In this document: positions 9,208 through 16,710 of the stretch, one piece after another
Numbering within the stretch: position 1 is the stretch's first letter
How the letters are laid out: every line of letters starts with the position of its first letter
Origin: Shimia sp040370365
Lineage (GTDB): Bacteria; Pseudomonadota; Alphaproteobacteria; Rhodobacterales; Rhodobacteraceae
NCBI RefSeq assembly: GCF_040370365.1
Contig: NZ_BAABWQ010000002.1
Coordinates: 1-64,000, forward strand
DNA length: 64,000 nt
Direction of reading: 5' to 3'
Notes under the pieces: generated by a model
The model's input: only the letters and a program-made list of their open reading frames with translations
Databases searched by the model: none
What the model was told of the DNA's origin: nothing
Program-made: the position numbers and the translations under genes

Positions 9208-9473
9208 GCCTCGGCAGCCTGATGCGCTTCGATTTTGGAGATCGCCAGATCCAGCAAATCCTGCACGGTCACCACATCGGTGAGCTCATTGTCGACAGAG
9301 ACATAGGCGCCATATTTTTCCTCAATCGACATCAGGATCATCACAAAATCCGCAGACTGGATGTCCAACTCTTCCAGCGGTCTTTCTGGTTTGATTTCAG
9401 AAGGATCCACCATACCTTCTTGCGCGACCATCTCCAGCAATTCACGGGTCAGTGTTTCGCGATCGGTGCTCAT
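9204..9473 (-). CDS. Acyl carrier protein
   Basis: An 89-residue acidic helical protein. The phosphopantetheine serine sits in LDIQSADFVMIL, a variant of the usual DSL motif, followed by the expected helix IEEKYGAYV and VTVQDLLDLA. The ATG at 9473 is preceded by GGAAGGA at good spacing; upstream in-frame codons add an unlikely basic tail. It is the first gene of the three-gene ACP/ketosynthase/dehydratase operon. The divergent DSL motif suggests it is not the housekeeping AcpP. It would need a phosphopantetheinyl transferase encoded elsewhere. Confidence 0.82.
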   Translation of the reverse strand: MSTDRETLTRELLEMVAQEGMVDPSEIKPERPLEELDIQSADFVMILMSIEEKYGAYVSVDNELTDVVTVQDLLDLAISKIEAHQAAEA

Positions 9474-9607
9474 CGGTGTCCTTCCAGTCTTCAAATACAT
9501 GCGTCAAATCATCCGCAAAACCCTGCGGACGGCTCTAACTGTAAGTGCCAATTGCAAAAGTTTCCAGACGGAACATGGCGGCAAATCGGGGCAAAATTCA
9601 ACGTCGG

Positions 9608-9640
9608 TATCGCGTCACTATCGCGTCGGTATCGCGACAG
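9608..9640. repeat. Three 11-bp iterons upstream of the ACP operon
   Basis: TATCGCG occurs at 9608, 9619 and 9630 with exactly 11-base spacing (one helical turn), embedded in a 13-base direct repeat CGTCGGTATCGCG at 9602 and 9624. It lies between the end of the rhodanese gene and the ACP start, so it may be an operator for the ACP operon. Confidence 0.5.
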
Positions 9641-9664
9641 TGCCAAATTTGCCGCCAAAATAGG

Positions 9665-10057
9665 CTACATGCCCGGATCAACAGGCTCAATCACAGCCCC
9701 GCCGCCGTCGACCCAGTCCTTAAATCCGCCAAGATTGTACACCGTGCCATAGCCCATATCCTTCAGAAGCTTGCCCGCCAGCGCCGCGCGCCCACCAGAG
9801 GCGCAATGCAGGATCACCGGACGGTCAAATTGCAACTCCGGATCATGAAACGGCGTGGCCGGATCCGCACGGAACTCCAACATGCCGCGTGGAATGTGAT
9901 GGCTGCCCTCAGCCCGGCCATTGGCGGCCAGCTCAGGCGCGTCGCGCACATCCAAGAGCAGCGCACCGGCGGCAACTTGCGCCTGTGCATCAGCGGCGGA
10001 AATTTTGGGAACAACCGCATGGGCGGCTTGCAGAAGATCAGCGGCAGTGGTCGGCAT
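9665..10057 (-). CDS. Rhodanese-like domain protein
   Basis: A single-domain rhodanese homologue of 130 residues. The CH2A-like strand LLLDVRDAPE precedes the active-site loop, where Cys85 lies in ILHCASGGRAA; the loop then leads into the helix and the terminal MGYGTVYNLGGFKDW. Such proteins move sulfane sulfur from thiosulfate or persulfides to acceptors such as cyanide or thiols. The presence of the cysteine argues for activity rather than a regulatory dead rhodanese. No signal peptide is seen, so it is cytosolic. It is on the same strand as the ACP operon but about 190 bases away, so it may or may not be co-transcribed. Confidence 0.82.
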   Translation of the reverse strand: MPTTAADLLQAAHAVVPKISAADAQAQVAAGALLLDVRDAPELAANGRAEGSHHIPRGMLEFRADPATPFHDPELQFDRPVILHCASGGRAALAGKLLKDMGYGTVYNLGGFKDWVDGGGAVIEPVDPGM

Positions 10058-10996
10058 AGGGAAACTCCTCAGATGTGTCTTCCCTGAGGGTAGGCACAGC
10101 AGAGCCGCCTGTTAAGGGGGCATCGCGCATCCGTGACAAGAAAGAAGGCGTCAGGGGATGGACGGCAGCGGGTCAAAACACACCCCAAGCCCACAACCTG
10201 ACGCCTTCGTTTGAATGTGCCCTCCGGGTCGGCAAGCCTCCCCATGCTGCGCATTCGCTTCGCGCTGTCCCGAATGTGCGGTCTCATGAAGAGACCTAGA
10301 CCAGCCCCGTGACGGGGCCCATCCCAACCCGCCCCATGGAATGGGACAAGCGCCATCTGGGCCAGTGCAGCGGGATCTGATTGCCATGTGTGTCAGACGA
10401 AACTCTTGCAAGCTTTGCCTGCACCCTACGTGCAAACACTCCCCCCCAAACCGATGCTCAAAGCACCCCCCAAATGAGGCACGCCCAAAGGCCTGCGCCG
10501 TTCAAAAGATGTGTCCCTTAGCCCATCGGCCACCGCTCAGGCTTATCCGCCGCCTTCCTGCCTTGGAGGTATTGCGACGCTCACAGAGCCCCGCCGCATC
10601 TCCCAGCCATTTCGGCCAGCGTCCCGTCGAGTTCTCCAGCGTGGACAGCACATTCCTGAGACAGAAACGCGCCCTGCGAGGTCTGTGTCGGTGTGAACCG
10701 GCCCTTCCCCGCCCCGGTCACTGGAGGGCAGATCGCTGTGAAACAGCATGCCCCTCTCCGGAAGACCTCAGCGTCCCGCGCCGGATCTTGCGATCCCTTG
10801 CGTTGACTTAATGGTGGGTCAAAGGGGGCGAGTCGGGCAAGGTTTTTTTGACGGGGGCTGGGGGTAAGCCGTTGGGGAAGCTTGGGGATTTCCTGTGGAT
10901 AAGCTGGGGATGGGTTGGGAAAGGTGAGATTTGGGGGGGATTTGGGGGAGGATGGAATTATTTTGCGCACGGAGTTTTTACCAAATGCCTTCCGCC
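10058..10996. other. 939-bp region without a convincing gene, rich in hairpins
   Basis: Several short overlapping frames exist on both strands, but none shows a recognisable domain, a good start or a conserved look. The stretch 10144-10340 holds five inverted repeats in succession. Positions 10810-10970 are extremely G-rich on the top strand and contain a perfect DnaA box (TGTGGATAA) at 10894-10902. The segment sits between an ordinary gene and the A/T-richer GTPase cassette, so it may be a boundary of an inserted region. Confidence 0.5.
10144..10340. ncRNA. Possible structured RNA: succession of five hairpins
   Basis: A 12-base perfect inverted repeat (GAAGGCGTCAGG at 10144-10155 with CCTGACGCCTTC at 10197-10208) is followed by four compact stem-loops in about 90 bases: GCGCATTCG/CGAATGTGC, GGTCTC/GAGACC, CCCCG/CGGGG and CCCAT/ATGGG. 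The density is unusual for plain intergenic DNA. I could not match it to tmRNA, RNase P, SRP RNA or 6S RNA, and the strand cannot be decided. Confidence 0.3.
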
Positions 10997-11959
10997 TTAG
11001 GGTGACGAAAATCTAACAACCCTATCGTTAGCACCTTCTGAAAACGGTAAATCGAAGTACGAACTATGCAAAAGAACATCCATCCTTTTGAAATTATTGG
11101 ATAGAAAATCCAAAGTAACGCTGAACTGATCCACCATTTGGGAAAGCTGGTTCTGTGCATCAGTCAGCTTTTCCTCGTCAGTCAAGACGTTATCCATTCG
11201 GTGATCTCTGTATACTAGGTTGGCTTCTTCACTTTCTCCAGCGAGCGGTACACAAAAGGCTGTGTCACACTTGGTGAAGACGACCAATGCTCTTCTGTTG
11301 TAAACTTTTTCATCCAAAAGCTCATTTTTTAAATGAAGTACTGCATTCTTAAAAAGAACATCTATCATACTTACATAAGCACTTCTGTCCGACGCCTCGC
11401 TTTTTAAAAAGGTTTCCGCATCAATGACGAAAATGTAACGATCGGCCTGAAGAACCCATGAGAAGAACTCTTTTTTGTAAAGCCCTGTAGGAAGTTGCTG
11501 ATCCAACAAGTTCTCCGACAGGTCCTTTGAGTATTCCCCGGGGAAATCGGCAATTTCCACATCATACTTGAGCGGAATTAAGCCAAACCGCCTCTGTGAT
11601 ACCCCGTATCGGTACGCAAATACGTCTTTGTCATCAGTCGGGCCTAAATTTATGCCTTTTGACATGGCAGTCATATACCTAGTTACCCTGTCTACTGTCT
11701 GTCCGCCGCGAACAGTCGCGAATTTTGCGAGTTTTCCCGACATGATTGCGTCAAAAACAACCGTAATGAGGGATGTTTTACCTGCCCTAGGCAATCCAAT
11801 CACAGCCACTCGCAACGACAACTTAATTCCCCGGGTGAAAATCGGAATAAGAAGTTGAGAAACTGTGTTAATAGCCGCAAAACCAAATAAGACTGCAATG
11901 GCAATCGAGAACATGTCCAATTTCGTATTACTGATTAACGTAAAAAAATCTTCCATCAT
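10997..11959 (-). CDS. Membrane-anchored P-loop GTPase of unknown role
   Basis: A 320-residue protein with one N-terminal membrane helix (about 16-40) followed by a cytosolic GTPase-like domain. The Walker A/G1 loop is GLPRAGKTS (55-63), G3 is DFPG (138-141), G4 is TKCD (229-232) and a G5-like HSSY lies near 298-301, so nucleotide binding and guanine specificity look intact. I do not recognise the family. It resembles GTPases of bacterial conflict and signalling systems, but that is only an impression. Its ATG overlaps the stop of the upstream membrane-protein gene (ATGA), making the two a coupled pair. The cassette is clearly A/T-richer than its surroundings (25 G+C of 60 at 11341-11400), which suggests acquisition by transfer. 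Confidence 0.7.
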   Translation of the reverse strand: MMEDFFTLISNTKLDMFSIAIAVLFGFAAINTVSQLLIPIFTRGIKLSLRVAVIGLPRAGKTSLITVVFDAIMSGKLAKFATVRGGQTVDRVTRYMTAMSKGINLGPTDDKDVFAYRYGVSQRRFGLIPLKYDVEIADFPGEYSKDLSENLLDQQLPTGLYKKEFFSWVLQADRYIFVIDAETFLKSEASDRSAYVSMIDVLFKNAVLHLKNELLDEKVYNRRALVVFTKCDTAFCVPLAGESEEANLVYRDHRMDNVLTDEEKLTDAQNQLSQMVDQFSVTLDFLSNNFKRMDVLLHSSYFDLPFSEGANDRVVRFSSP

Positions 11960-12390
11960 GCTTCAACCATCTTAGACACCGGAACACGATAATAGGCAAT
12001 ATAGGCTATAAAACACACCGCAAATGCAATCGCGGCAATTGTGAAGCGCTCCAAGTCAATTAAGTTTGCAGCCTCTAAAGCTCCAGGAAGTCTGTCAATA
12101 ATAATTTGATTATACACGGTAGTGCCAAATAGCGCGAAACCTATCATAGAAAACACAACAAATGCTCGTCTTACTCTGGCCATAGACTCGACGATTTCAT
12201 CGTCCGAAGGTATCATGGTTTTGCTAGGAACTTTCGCTAACAGTACTATGGACCAGACACTAAAGGTCAAAAGTAATGTACCAGTATCGATGTAGTACCA
12301 CCAATCCTGCCCATAGTTCAAAGTGACTTTCAATACTACCTGAAACGCGAAGGGCACCAACGGAAGCGTGAACTCTTTTATTGCCGACAT
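11956..12390 (-). CDS. Four-helix membrane protein partner of the GTPase
   Basis: An approximately 144-residue protein with four hydrophobic segments: about 11-27, 36-54, 77-98 and 115-136. They are arranged as two pairs around a short polar, acidic loop (SDDEIVESMARVRR). No catalytic motif is visible and I do not recognise a family. Start choice: ATG at 12390, with a GTG two codons upstream. Because its last bases contain the start codon of the GTPase gene, the proteins are probably made in fixed ratio and may form one membrane complex with the GTPase on the cytosolic face. Composition is A/T-rich like its partner and unlike the flanks. Confidence 0.6.
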   Translation of the reverse strand: MSAIKEFTLPLVPFAFQVVLKVTLNYGQDWWYYIDTGTLLLTFSVWSIVLLAKVPSKTMIPSDDEIVESMARVRRAFVVFSMIGFALFGTTVYNQIIIDRLPGALEAANLIDLERFTIAAIAFAVCFIAYIAYYRVPVSKMVEA

Positions 12391-12751
12391 GGTCACTCAT
12401 AAATTGTGTTTTACCAAGGTTGAATCCTGACATAGACTACTAGTCTTTTGAGTGCAATTGTTGTTGAGAGACGGTTTCGTGTCGAATAGCTACGCTCGCA
12501 GGACATGAAGGGCGTTGATCCAGATCGCGCTCGAAACCGGCCCCATTCTGCCAGAGGCAAACCTTCGGTTTGACGGCGGGTGCGATTTTGCAAAGGCTGC
12601 GCCAGACGCGACGAGGGGAATATGCGGTCAGGGATGTGCCAAGTGGTGAGCCGCCCTCGGGGTCGAATGCGATCCTTGGGGTGGTGGCAAACAGTGCTTC
12701 CAGAAAGACCTCTGCCAAACTTGAAACGTACTTCACTCAGCACAAAGACCT

Positions 12752-12822
12752 GCCCGCGACCCTGGGTGGGGGTGAAGCCCCCTCCCGTGGGGAGGGTCGG
12801 GGGCGGGTCGGCCTTGCCGACC
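12752..12822. repeat. Folded intergenic repeat, copy 1
   Basis: The element has an outer stem (GCCCGC...GACCC with GGGTC...GCGGG), an inner stem GGTGGGGGT/GCCCCCTCC around the loop GAA with one T-T mismatch, and a following hairpin GGTCGGC-CTT-GCCGACC. The same three-stem plan with different bases is seen at 16201, 16481 and 20083. Confidence 0.6.
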
Positions 12823-12867
12823 TATGTGCGGGTCAAATCTTGGCGGTTTGGGGCTGATGATTGAGGA

Positions 12868-12891
12868 AAGGCCGCTCGATTGAGCAGCCTT
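12868..12891 (-). terminator. Probable lepA terminator hairpin
   Basis: AAGGCCGCTC at 12868-12877 pairs with GAGCAGCCTT at 12882-12891 (one wobble) around a four-base loop, about 100 bases past the lepA stop. The following T-tract is short, so termination may be inefficient. Confidence 0.5.
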
Positions 12892-12988
12892 GGGGGATTG
12901 GGGCTGGCGTTGCGTGCCTTAAACTCCGGGGTGCGCCCGCGAAGGCGTGGCCTTCGCTTCCGCGCACTCGCGCTCGAAACTGGACGAC

Positions 12989-14791
12989 TTAGTCGTCCAT
13001 TTTGAGCGCGCTAATAAATGCTTCCTGCGGGATATCCACTTTCCCGAACTGGCGCATCTTTTTCTTACCGGCTTTCTGCTTGTCCAGCAGTTTCCGTTTC
13101 CGCGAGGCGTCGCCGCCGTAACATTTGGCGGTCACGTCTTTGCGAAGCGCGCTCAAAGTCTCGCGCGCGATGACTTTGCCGCCAATCGCCGCTTGGATCG
13201 GGATTTTGAACATGTGGCGCGGGATCAGGGTTTTGAGCTTTTCACACATGGCGCGGCCACGTTGCTCTGCGCGATCTCTGTGCACCATCATGGAGAGCGC
13301 ATCCACAGGCTCGTCGTTGACCAGCACGGACATCTTCACAAGGTTGTCCTCGCGGTAATCCTCCATCTGATAGTCAAAGGAGGCGTAGCCTTTGGTCACC
13401 GATTTCAGGCGGTCATAGAAGTCAAACACCACCTCGTTGAGCGGCAGGTCATAGACACACATGGCGCGCGACCCGGCATAGGTCAGATCCATCTGAATGC
13501 CACGACGGTCTTGGCAGAGTTTGAGCACGTCGCCGAGGTAGTCGTCCGGCACAAGGATGGTGGCCTTGATCCGCGGCTCCTCGAGGTGGTCCACGGTGGA
13601 CATGTCGGGCATGTCGGCGGGGTTGTGCAGGTCGATCTGCGTGCCGTCTTTCAGGTAGACGTGGTAGATCACCGAGGGCGCGGTGGTGATGAGCTCGATG
13701 TTGTACTCCCGCTCGATGCGGTCGCGGATGACCTCAAGGTGCAGCAGGCCCAAGAAACCACAGCGGAAGCCAAAGCCCAGCGCGGCGGAGGTTTCCATTT
13801 CAAAGGAGAAAGACGCGTCGTTGAGCGCCAGTTTGTCGATGGCGTCGCGCAGGTCTTCGAATTCGGCTGAGTCCACCGGAAACAGACCACAGAACACCAC
13901 CGGCTGTGCGGGTTTAAAGCCGTCCAGCGCCTCTTCGGTGCCGTTGCGGTCGTTGGTGATGGTGTCACCCACACGCGTGTCACGCACCTGTTTGATCGAG
14001 GCGGTGAGGAAGCCGATTTCGCCGGGGCCGAGGCTGTCGACCATTTCCATTTCGGGGCGGAAAACACCAACACGGTCCACAGTGTGCAGGGTGTTGTTGG
14101 ACATAAATTTGACGCGCTGGCCCTTTTTCAGGGTGCCGTCCATGATCCGCACCAGCACGATCACGCCCAGATAGGCATCATACCAGCTGTCCACCAACAT
14201 GGCTTTGAGAGGCGCATCCAGCGTGCCGGTTGGCGCGGGCAGGTCTTTGACAATGGACTCAAGGGTTTCATGGATACCTTGTCCGGTTTTGGCAGAGACT
14301 TGGATGGCGCCGGTGGCCTCGATGCCGATGACGTCTTCGATCTGTTCCGCCACACGGTCACAATCAGAGGCTGGCAGGTCGATCTTGTTGAGCACAGGCA
14401 CAATCTCGTGGTCGGCCTCCATGGCGTGATAGACATTGGCCAGTGTTTGCGCCTCAACCCCTTGGGAGCTGTCCACCACCAAGAGCGAGCCTTCAACCGC
14501 ACGCATGGAGCGGGAGACCTCATAGGCAAAATCCACGTGGCCGGGGGTATCGATCAGGTTGAGCACATAGGTCTCGCCATCGTCGGCTTTGTAGTCGATG
14601 CGCACGGTGTTGGCCTTGATGGTGATGCCGCGCTCACGCTCGATGTCCATGCTGTCGAGCAGCTGTTCCTTCATGTCGCGATCTTGCACCGTGCCCGTCT
14701 CTTGGATGAGGCGGTCAGCAAGGGTGGATTTGCCATGGTCGATATGGGCGACAATGGAGAAATTGCGGATTTTGGACAGATCAGTGCTCAT
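12989..14791 (-). CDS. lepA: Elongation factor 4 (LepA), ribosomal back-translocase GTPase
   Basis: The 600-residue protein matches the usual LepA length when started at the ATG at 14791 (MSTDLSKIRNFSIVAHIDHG); the longer open frame adds 39 unlikely residues. The G1 loop AHIDHGKST, switch region RERGITIKAN, DTPGH and NKIDLP are all intact. The LepA-specific C-terminal domain is recognisable by ...VKMSVLVNDEPVDALS and the terminal KRKLLDKQKAGKKKMRQFGKV motif. The factor binds stalled or mistranslocated ribosomes. It is divergent from the hypothetical gene that starts within a few bases of its start codon. Confidence 0.96.
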   Translation of the reverse strand: MSTDLSKIRNFSIVAHIDHGKSTLADRLIQETGTVQDRDMKEQLLDSMDIERERGITIKANTVRIDYKADDGETYVLNLIDTPGHVDFAYEVSRSMRAVEGSLLVVDSSQGVEAQTLANVYHAMEADHEIVPVLNKIDLPASDCDRVAEQIEDVIGIEATGAIQVSAKTGQGIHETLESIVKDLPAPTGTLDAPLKAMLVDSWYDAYLGVIVLVRIMDGTLKKGQRVKFMSNNTLHTVDRVGVFRPEMEMVDSLGPGEIGFLTASIKQVRDTRVGDTITNDRNGTEEALDGFKPAQPVVFCGLFPVDSAEFEDLRDAIDKLALNDASFSFEMETSAALGFGFRCGFLGLLHLEVIRDRIEREYNIELITTAPSVIYHVYLKDGTQIDLHNPADMPDMSTVDHLEEPRIKATILVPDDYLGDVLKLCQDRRGIQMDLTYAGSRAMCVYDLPLNEVVFDFYDRLKSVTKGYASFDYQMEDYREDNLVKMSVLVNDEPVDALSMMVHRDRAEQRGRAMCEKLKTLIPRHMFKIPIQAAIGGKVIARETLSALRKDVTAKCYGGDASRKRKLLDKQKAGKKKMRQFGKVDIPQEAFISALKMDD

Positions 14792-14801
14792 GCAGCGGGA
14801 T

Positions 14802-16070
14802 ATGAGGGGGAATCTTGTCTTGGTCAAGCAGGGCTGTAGGGTGTGGGGTGAGTTATTTGGGGTGAATACGGGTTTTGAGGGGGCGGATTTGGATAAGATT
14901 GAGGACATAGGTCAGCTTGTCGATTGGCTGGTGACGCAGGACGCAAGCTTCAGCAGTGCGATTGCGACCCGCAACGCACTGCGTATTCTGCCAACAGCGA
15001 TGGCCGGCGTCGAACAATCCTTTGATAGTTTTGAGGGGGCTGACTTGCTGATGCTGTGCCTGATGCTTGACTTAATGTCTGCAGTTGCAAGCACATGTTC
15101 TTCAATAGATCTAAGAGATGTGCGGTCTGCACTTCAGCGTTTTAGAGCCAATTCTACTTCCGAAAAAGCGCTGCTTGATGCAACCCGGATAAGCGATTCC
15201 GGCGGTTTGTCACCGTTCTCAGCCCATAGCGCTGGAAGCTCTGCGGCTAGCTCGGTTATTTTTTCGGGCCTTGGCGAGAAAAAAGGCGCTGCCGTTTTTG
15301 CAGACGGCTCATCAGCGCACGCTTTCGCTCCTCAAATGCAAGCAGCGTCTTTCGCGGACTGCCAATCCATTGACGCAAACGGCACAACTGGAGTTTTCAA
15401 CGAAAGGCTTTGGCCAGATGGGGAGGGCGTTCAGCAAGTGCTAGCGCTTTGGCACACTTTCAAAGCGCTCCCAGATCCCAAGGGGACATGGGATTTCTGG
15501 CGACGGTGGTATCGCGGGATGCTGGAAGGGCAACCGCTGGATTGGGACCTGCAATTGCAGGTGGCTTTGATCGGCGATGACATTTGGGATTCGGGCCCAG
15601 AAGCGGTTGCACGGGAGATTGCGCGGATTGAAGCCAAGTGGGAACTTGAGCGCGAAGTGGTGGCTTTGAAGGAACAGCTTGCGAAAGTTAAGCAACTCGA
15701 AGCATTGCCCAGTCGATTGCACAATCAGCCACCTGAGGCGATCGACGATACGATTGGACTATTCCAAACGGATGTCGCGTTGATTTGGGACACGTTGGTT
15801 GAGCTCGAAGAAGAGATCGAGAAACCGGAGCCGTCGCCTTCGCGCCTCAAGAAAATCGCAGAGGTCTTGCTTGGAATTGCAAAGAAATTCACGGTCTATT
15901 GCGCCGAGCTTGGGGGCATAACGGCGAAGAAAGCGGCGGAAGAGATTGGAACGACCGGCACGAAATGGGCAATCCGAGGAACTGCTGCCTTTTTCACAGC
16001 AGAGAACGAAGGTGTGCAATCGGTGGTCAAAGCCATTTGGGAGTATGCCAAGACCTTGCCTCCGGGATAA
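14802..16070 (+). CDS. Hypothetical protein with WDFWRRWY motif
   Basis: About 420 residues. The N-terminal part (VDWLVTQDASFSSAIATRNALRILP) and the block WDFWRRWYRGMLEGQPLDWDLQLQVALIGDDIWDSG recall, from memory, a family common in Rhodobacterales that often carries long Ala-rich repeats; here the middle is instead Ser/Ala-rich. A coiled-coil-like segment (REIARIEAKWELEREVVALKEQLAKVK) follows, then HNQPPEAIDD and a mildly hydrophobic C-terminus. No enzyme motif is visible. The start is uncertain: ATG 14802 is used, while GTG 14862 or TTG 14889 would remove a doubtful N-terminus. A start at 14802 places the lepA promoter inside or very near this gene. Function unknown. Confidence 0.6.
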   Translation: MRGNLVLVKQGCRVWGELFGVNTGFEGADLDKIEDIGQLVDWLVTQDASFSSAIATRNALRILPTAMAGVEQSFDSFEGADLLMLCLMLDLMSAVASTCSSIDLRDVRSALQRFRANSTSEKALLDATRISDSGGLSPFSAHSAGSSAASSVIFSGLGEKKGAAVFADGSSAHAFAPQMQAASFADCQSIDANGTTGVFNERLWPDGEGVQQVLALWHTFKALPDPKGTWDFWRRWYRGMLEGQPLDWDLQLQVALIGDDIWDSGPEAVAREIARIEAKWELEREVVALKEQLAKVKQLEALPSRLHNQPPEAIDDTIGLFQTDVALIWDTLVELEEEIEKPEPSPSRLKKIAEVLLGIAKKFTVYCAELGGITAKKAAEEIGTTGTKWAIRGTAAFFTAENEGVQSVVKAIWEYAKTLPPG

Positions 16071-16153
16071 CGCCGGGCTGAGGCCCGACCTACCGAGCTC
16101 CGCGGGCGTTGACATTGTGAGTTGGAACCCCACCCCACAGATTGAGTCAGAGC

Positions 16154-16209
16154 CCGGATCACAAATGATCTGGTTGATTGCCTGTGGCCTCGGAAAGAGC
16201 AGCGCCTGA
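16154..16209. repeat. 56-bp direct repeat, copy A
   Basis: It begins CCGGATCA-CAAA-TGATCTGG (an imperfect palindrome) and continues through TGTGGCCTCGG to GCGCCTGA. Copy B at 16429 differs at only a handful of positions. It leads directly into the folded repeat at 16201. Confidence 0.7.
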
Positions 16210-16270
16210 CACTAGGTGGGTGCAAAGCGCCCTCCTGGGGGAGGGTCAGGCGCTGCTCGGCGGTGCCGAG
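16201..16270. repeat. Folded intergenic repeat, copy 2
   Basis: The outer stem AGCGCCTGAC (16201-16210) pairs perfectly with GTCAGGCGCT (16245-16254). The inner stem is GGTGGGTGC-AAA-GCGCCCTCC, and the following hairpin is GCTCGGC/GCCGAGC. The stems match those of copy 1 in position but differ in bases while keeping pairing. Confidence 0.7.
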
Positions 16271-16428
16271 CTAAAGATGTCTTTTGTTGGTGTCAGGCAA
16301 CATAGGATCGCACCCGGCACCGTGGGCGGTTTTCTGTTTCTCGAGACCTTGCAAATCAAACAAGCCTTTCCGCATGACGCCAACCTAGCACAATCGCACC
16401 TGCCCTGGGGGGCGGGGTCGGGTGCGAT

Positions 16429-16485
16429 CCGGATCATAAATGATCCGGTTAATTGTCTGTGGCCTCGGACAGAGCGGTGCCTGAC
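16429..16485. repeat. 56-bp direct repeat, copy B
   Basis: CCGGATCA-TAAA-TGATCCGG forms a perfect eight-base-pair palindrome, followed by the same TGTGGCCTCGG and GTGCCTGA blocks as copy A at 16154. The copies start 275 bases apart. Confidence 0.7.
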
Positions 16486-16566
16486 CATGGGTGGGTGCGA
16501 AACGCCCTCCCAGTTTGCCGGAGGCAAACCTTTTGGTTTGACGGGGGAGGGTCCCCTCTCGGGACC
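16481..16566. repeat. Folded intergenic repeat, copy 3 (with internal insertion)
   Basis: The inner stem GGTGGGTG (16490-16497) pairs with CGCCCTCC (16503-16510) around CGAAA. Beyond it lies an extra hairpin pair, GTTTGCC-GGA-GGCAAAC and AAACC/GGTTT, which recurs near 12549-12577. The outer stem is less clear than in the other copies. Confidence 0.5.
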
Positions 16567-16710
16567 TTGCTCCGCAAGCCCCCGTCGGTAGGGGGTACCC
16601 TTCGGATCATGGGGGATCCTGCAAAGCAGAAACGTCTCCCCCCTCCCCCGGTCACAAATATGCCATAGAGTCATGATCCTGTGTTTGCCGACCATATTGA
16701 GGAGGTCACG

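Larger units (their letters stand above)
12391..12988. other. 598-bp gene-free region containing repeat elements and a terminator
   Basis: I see no supported gene. It contains a short element (12549-12577, with hairpin AAACC/GGTTT) that recurs at 16512-16543, a copy of the folded intergenic repeat at 12752-12822, the probable lepA terminator at 12868-12891, and a further strong hairpin (GCGAAGGC/GCCTTCGC) near 12935-12955. Frames across 12411-12743 translate to basic low-complexity sequence and are rejected. Confidence 0.5.
16071..16710. other. 640-bp gene-free region made largely of repeats
   Basis: There is no convincing gene. The region holds two copies of a 56-base direct repeat (16154 and 16429), two copies of the folded intergenic element (16201 and 16481), and further hairpins such as ATCGCACC/GGTGCGAT (16393-16428) and CCCCC/GGGGG (16579-16595). 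Frames through it translate to basic low-complexity sequence. Confidence 0.55.

Noticed and set aside
10341..10811. Plus-strand frame of 156 codons in the gene-free region
   Set aside because: Cys/Arg/Pro-rich translation with no domain, overlapped by equal-length frames on the other strand.
12411..12743. Minus-strand frame of 110 codons between the GTPase cassette and lepA
   Set aside because: It crosses an element repeated near 16512 and translates to basic low-complexity sequence; treated as repeat DNA.
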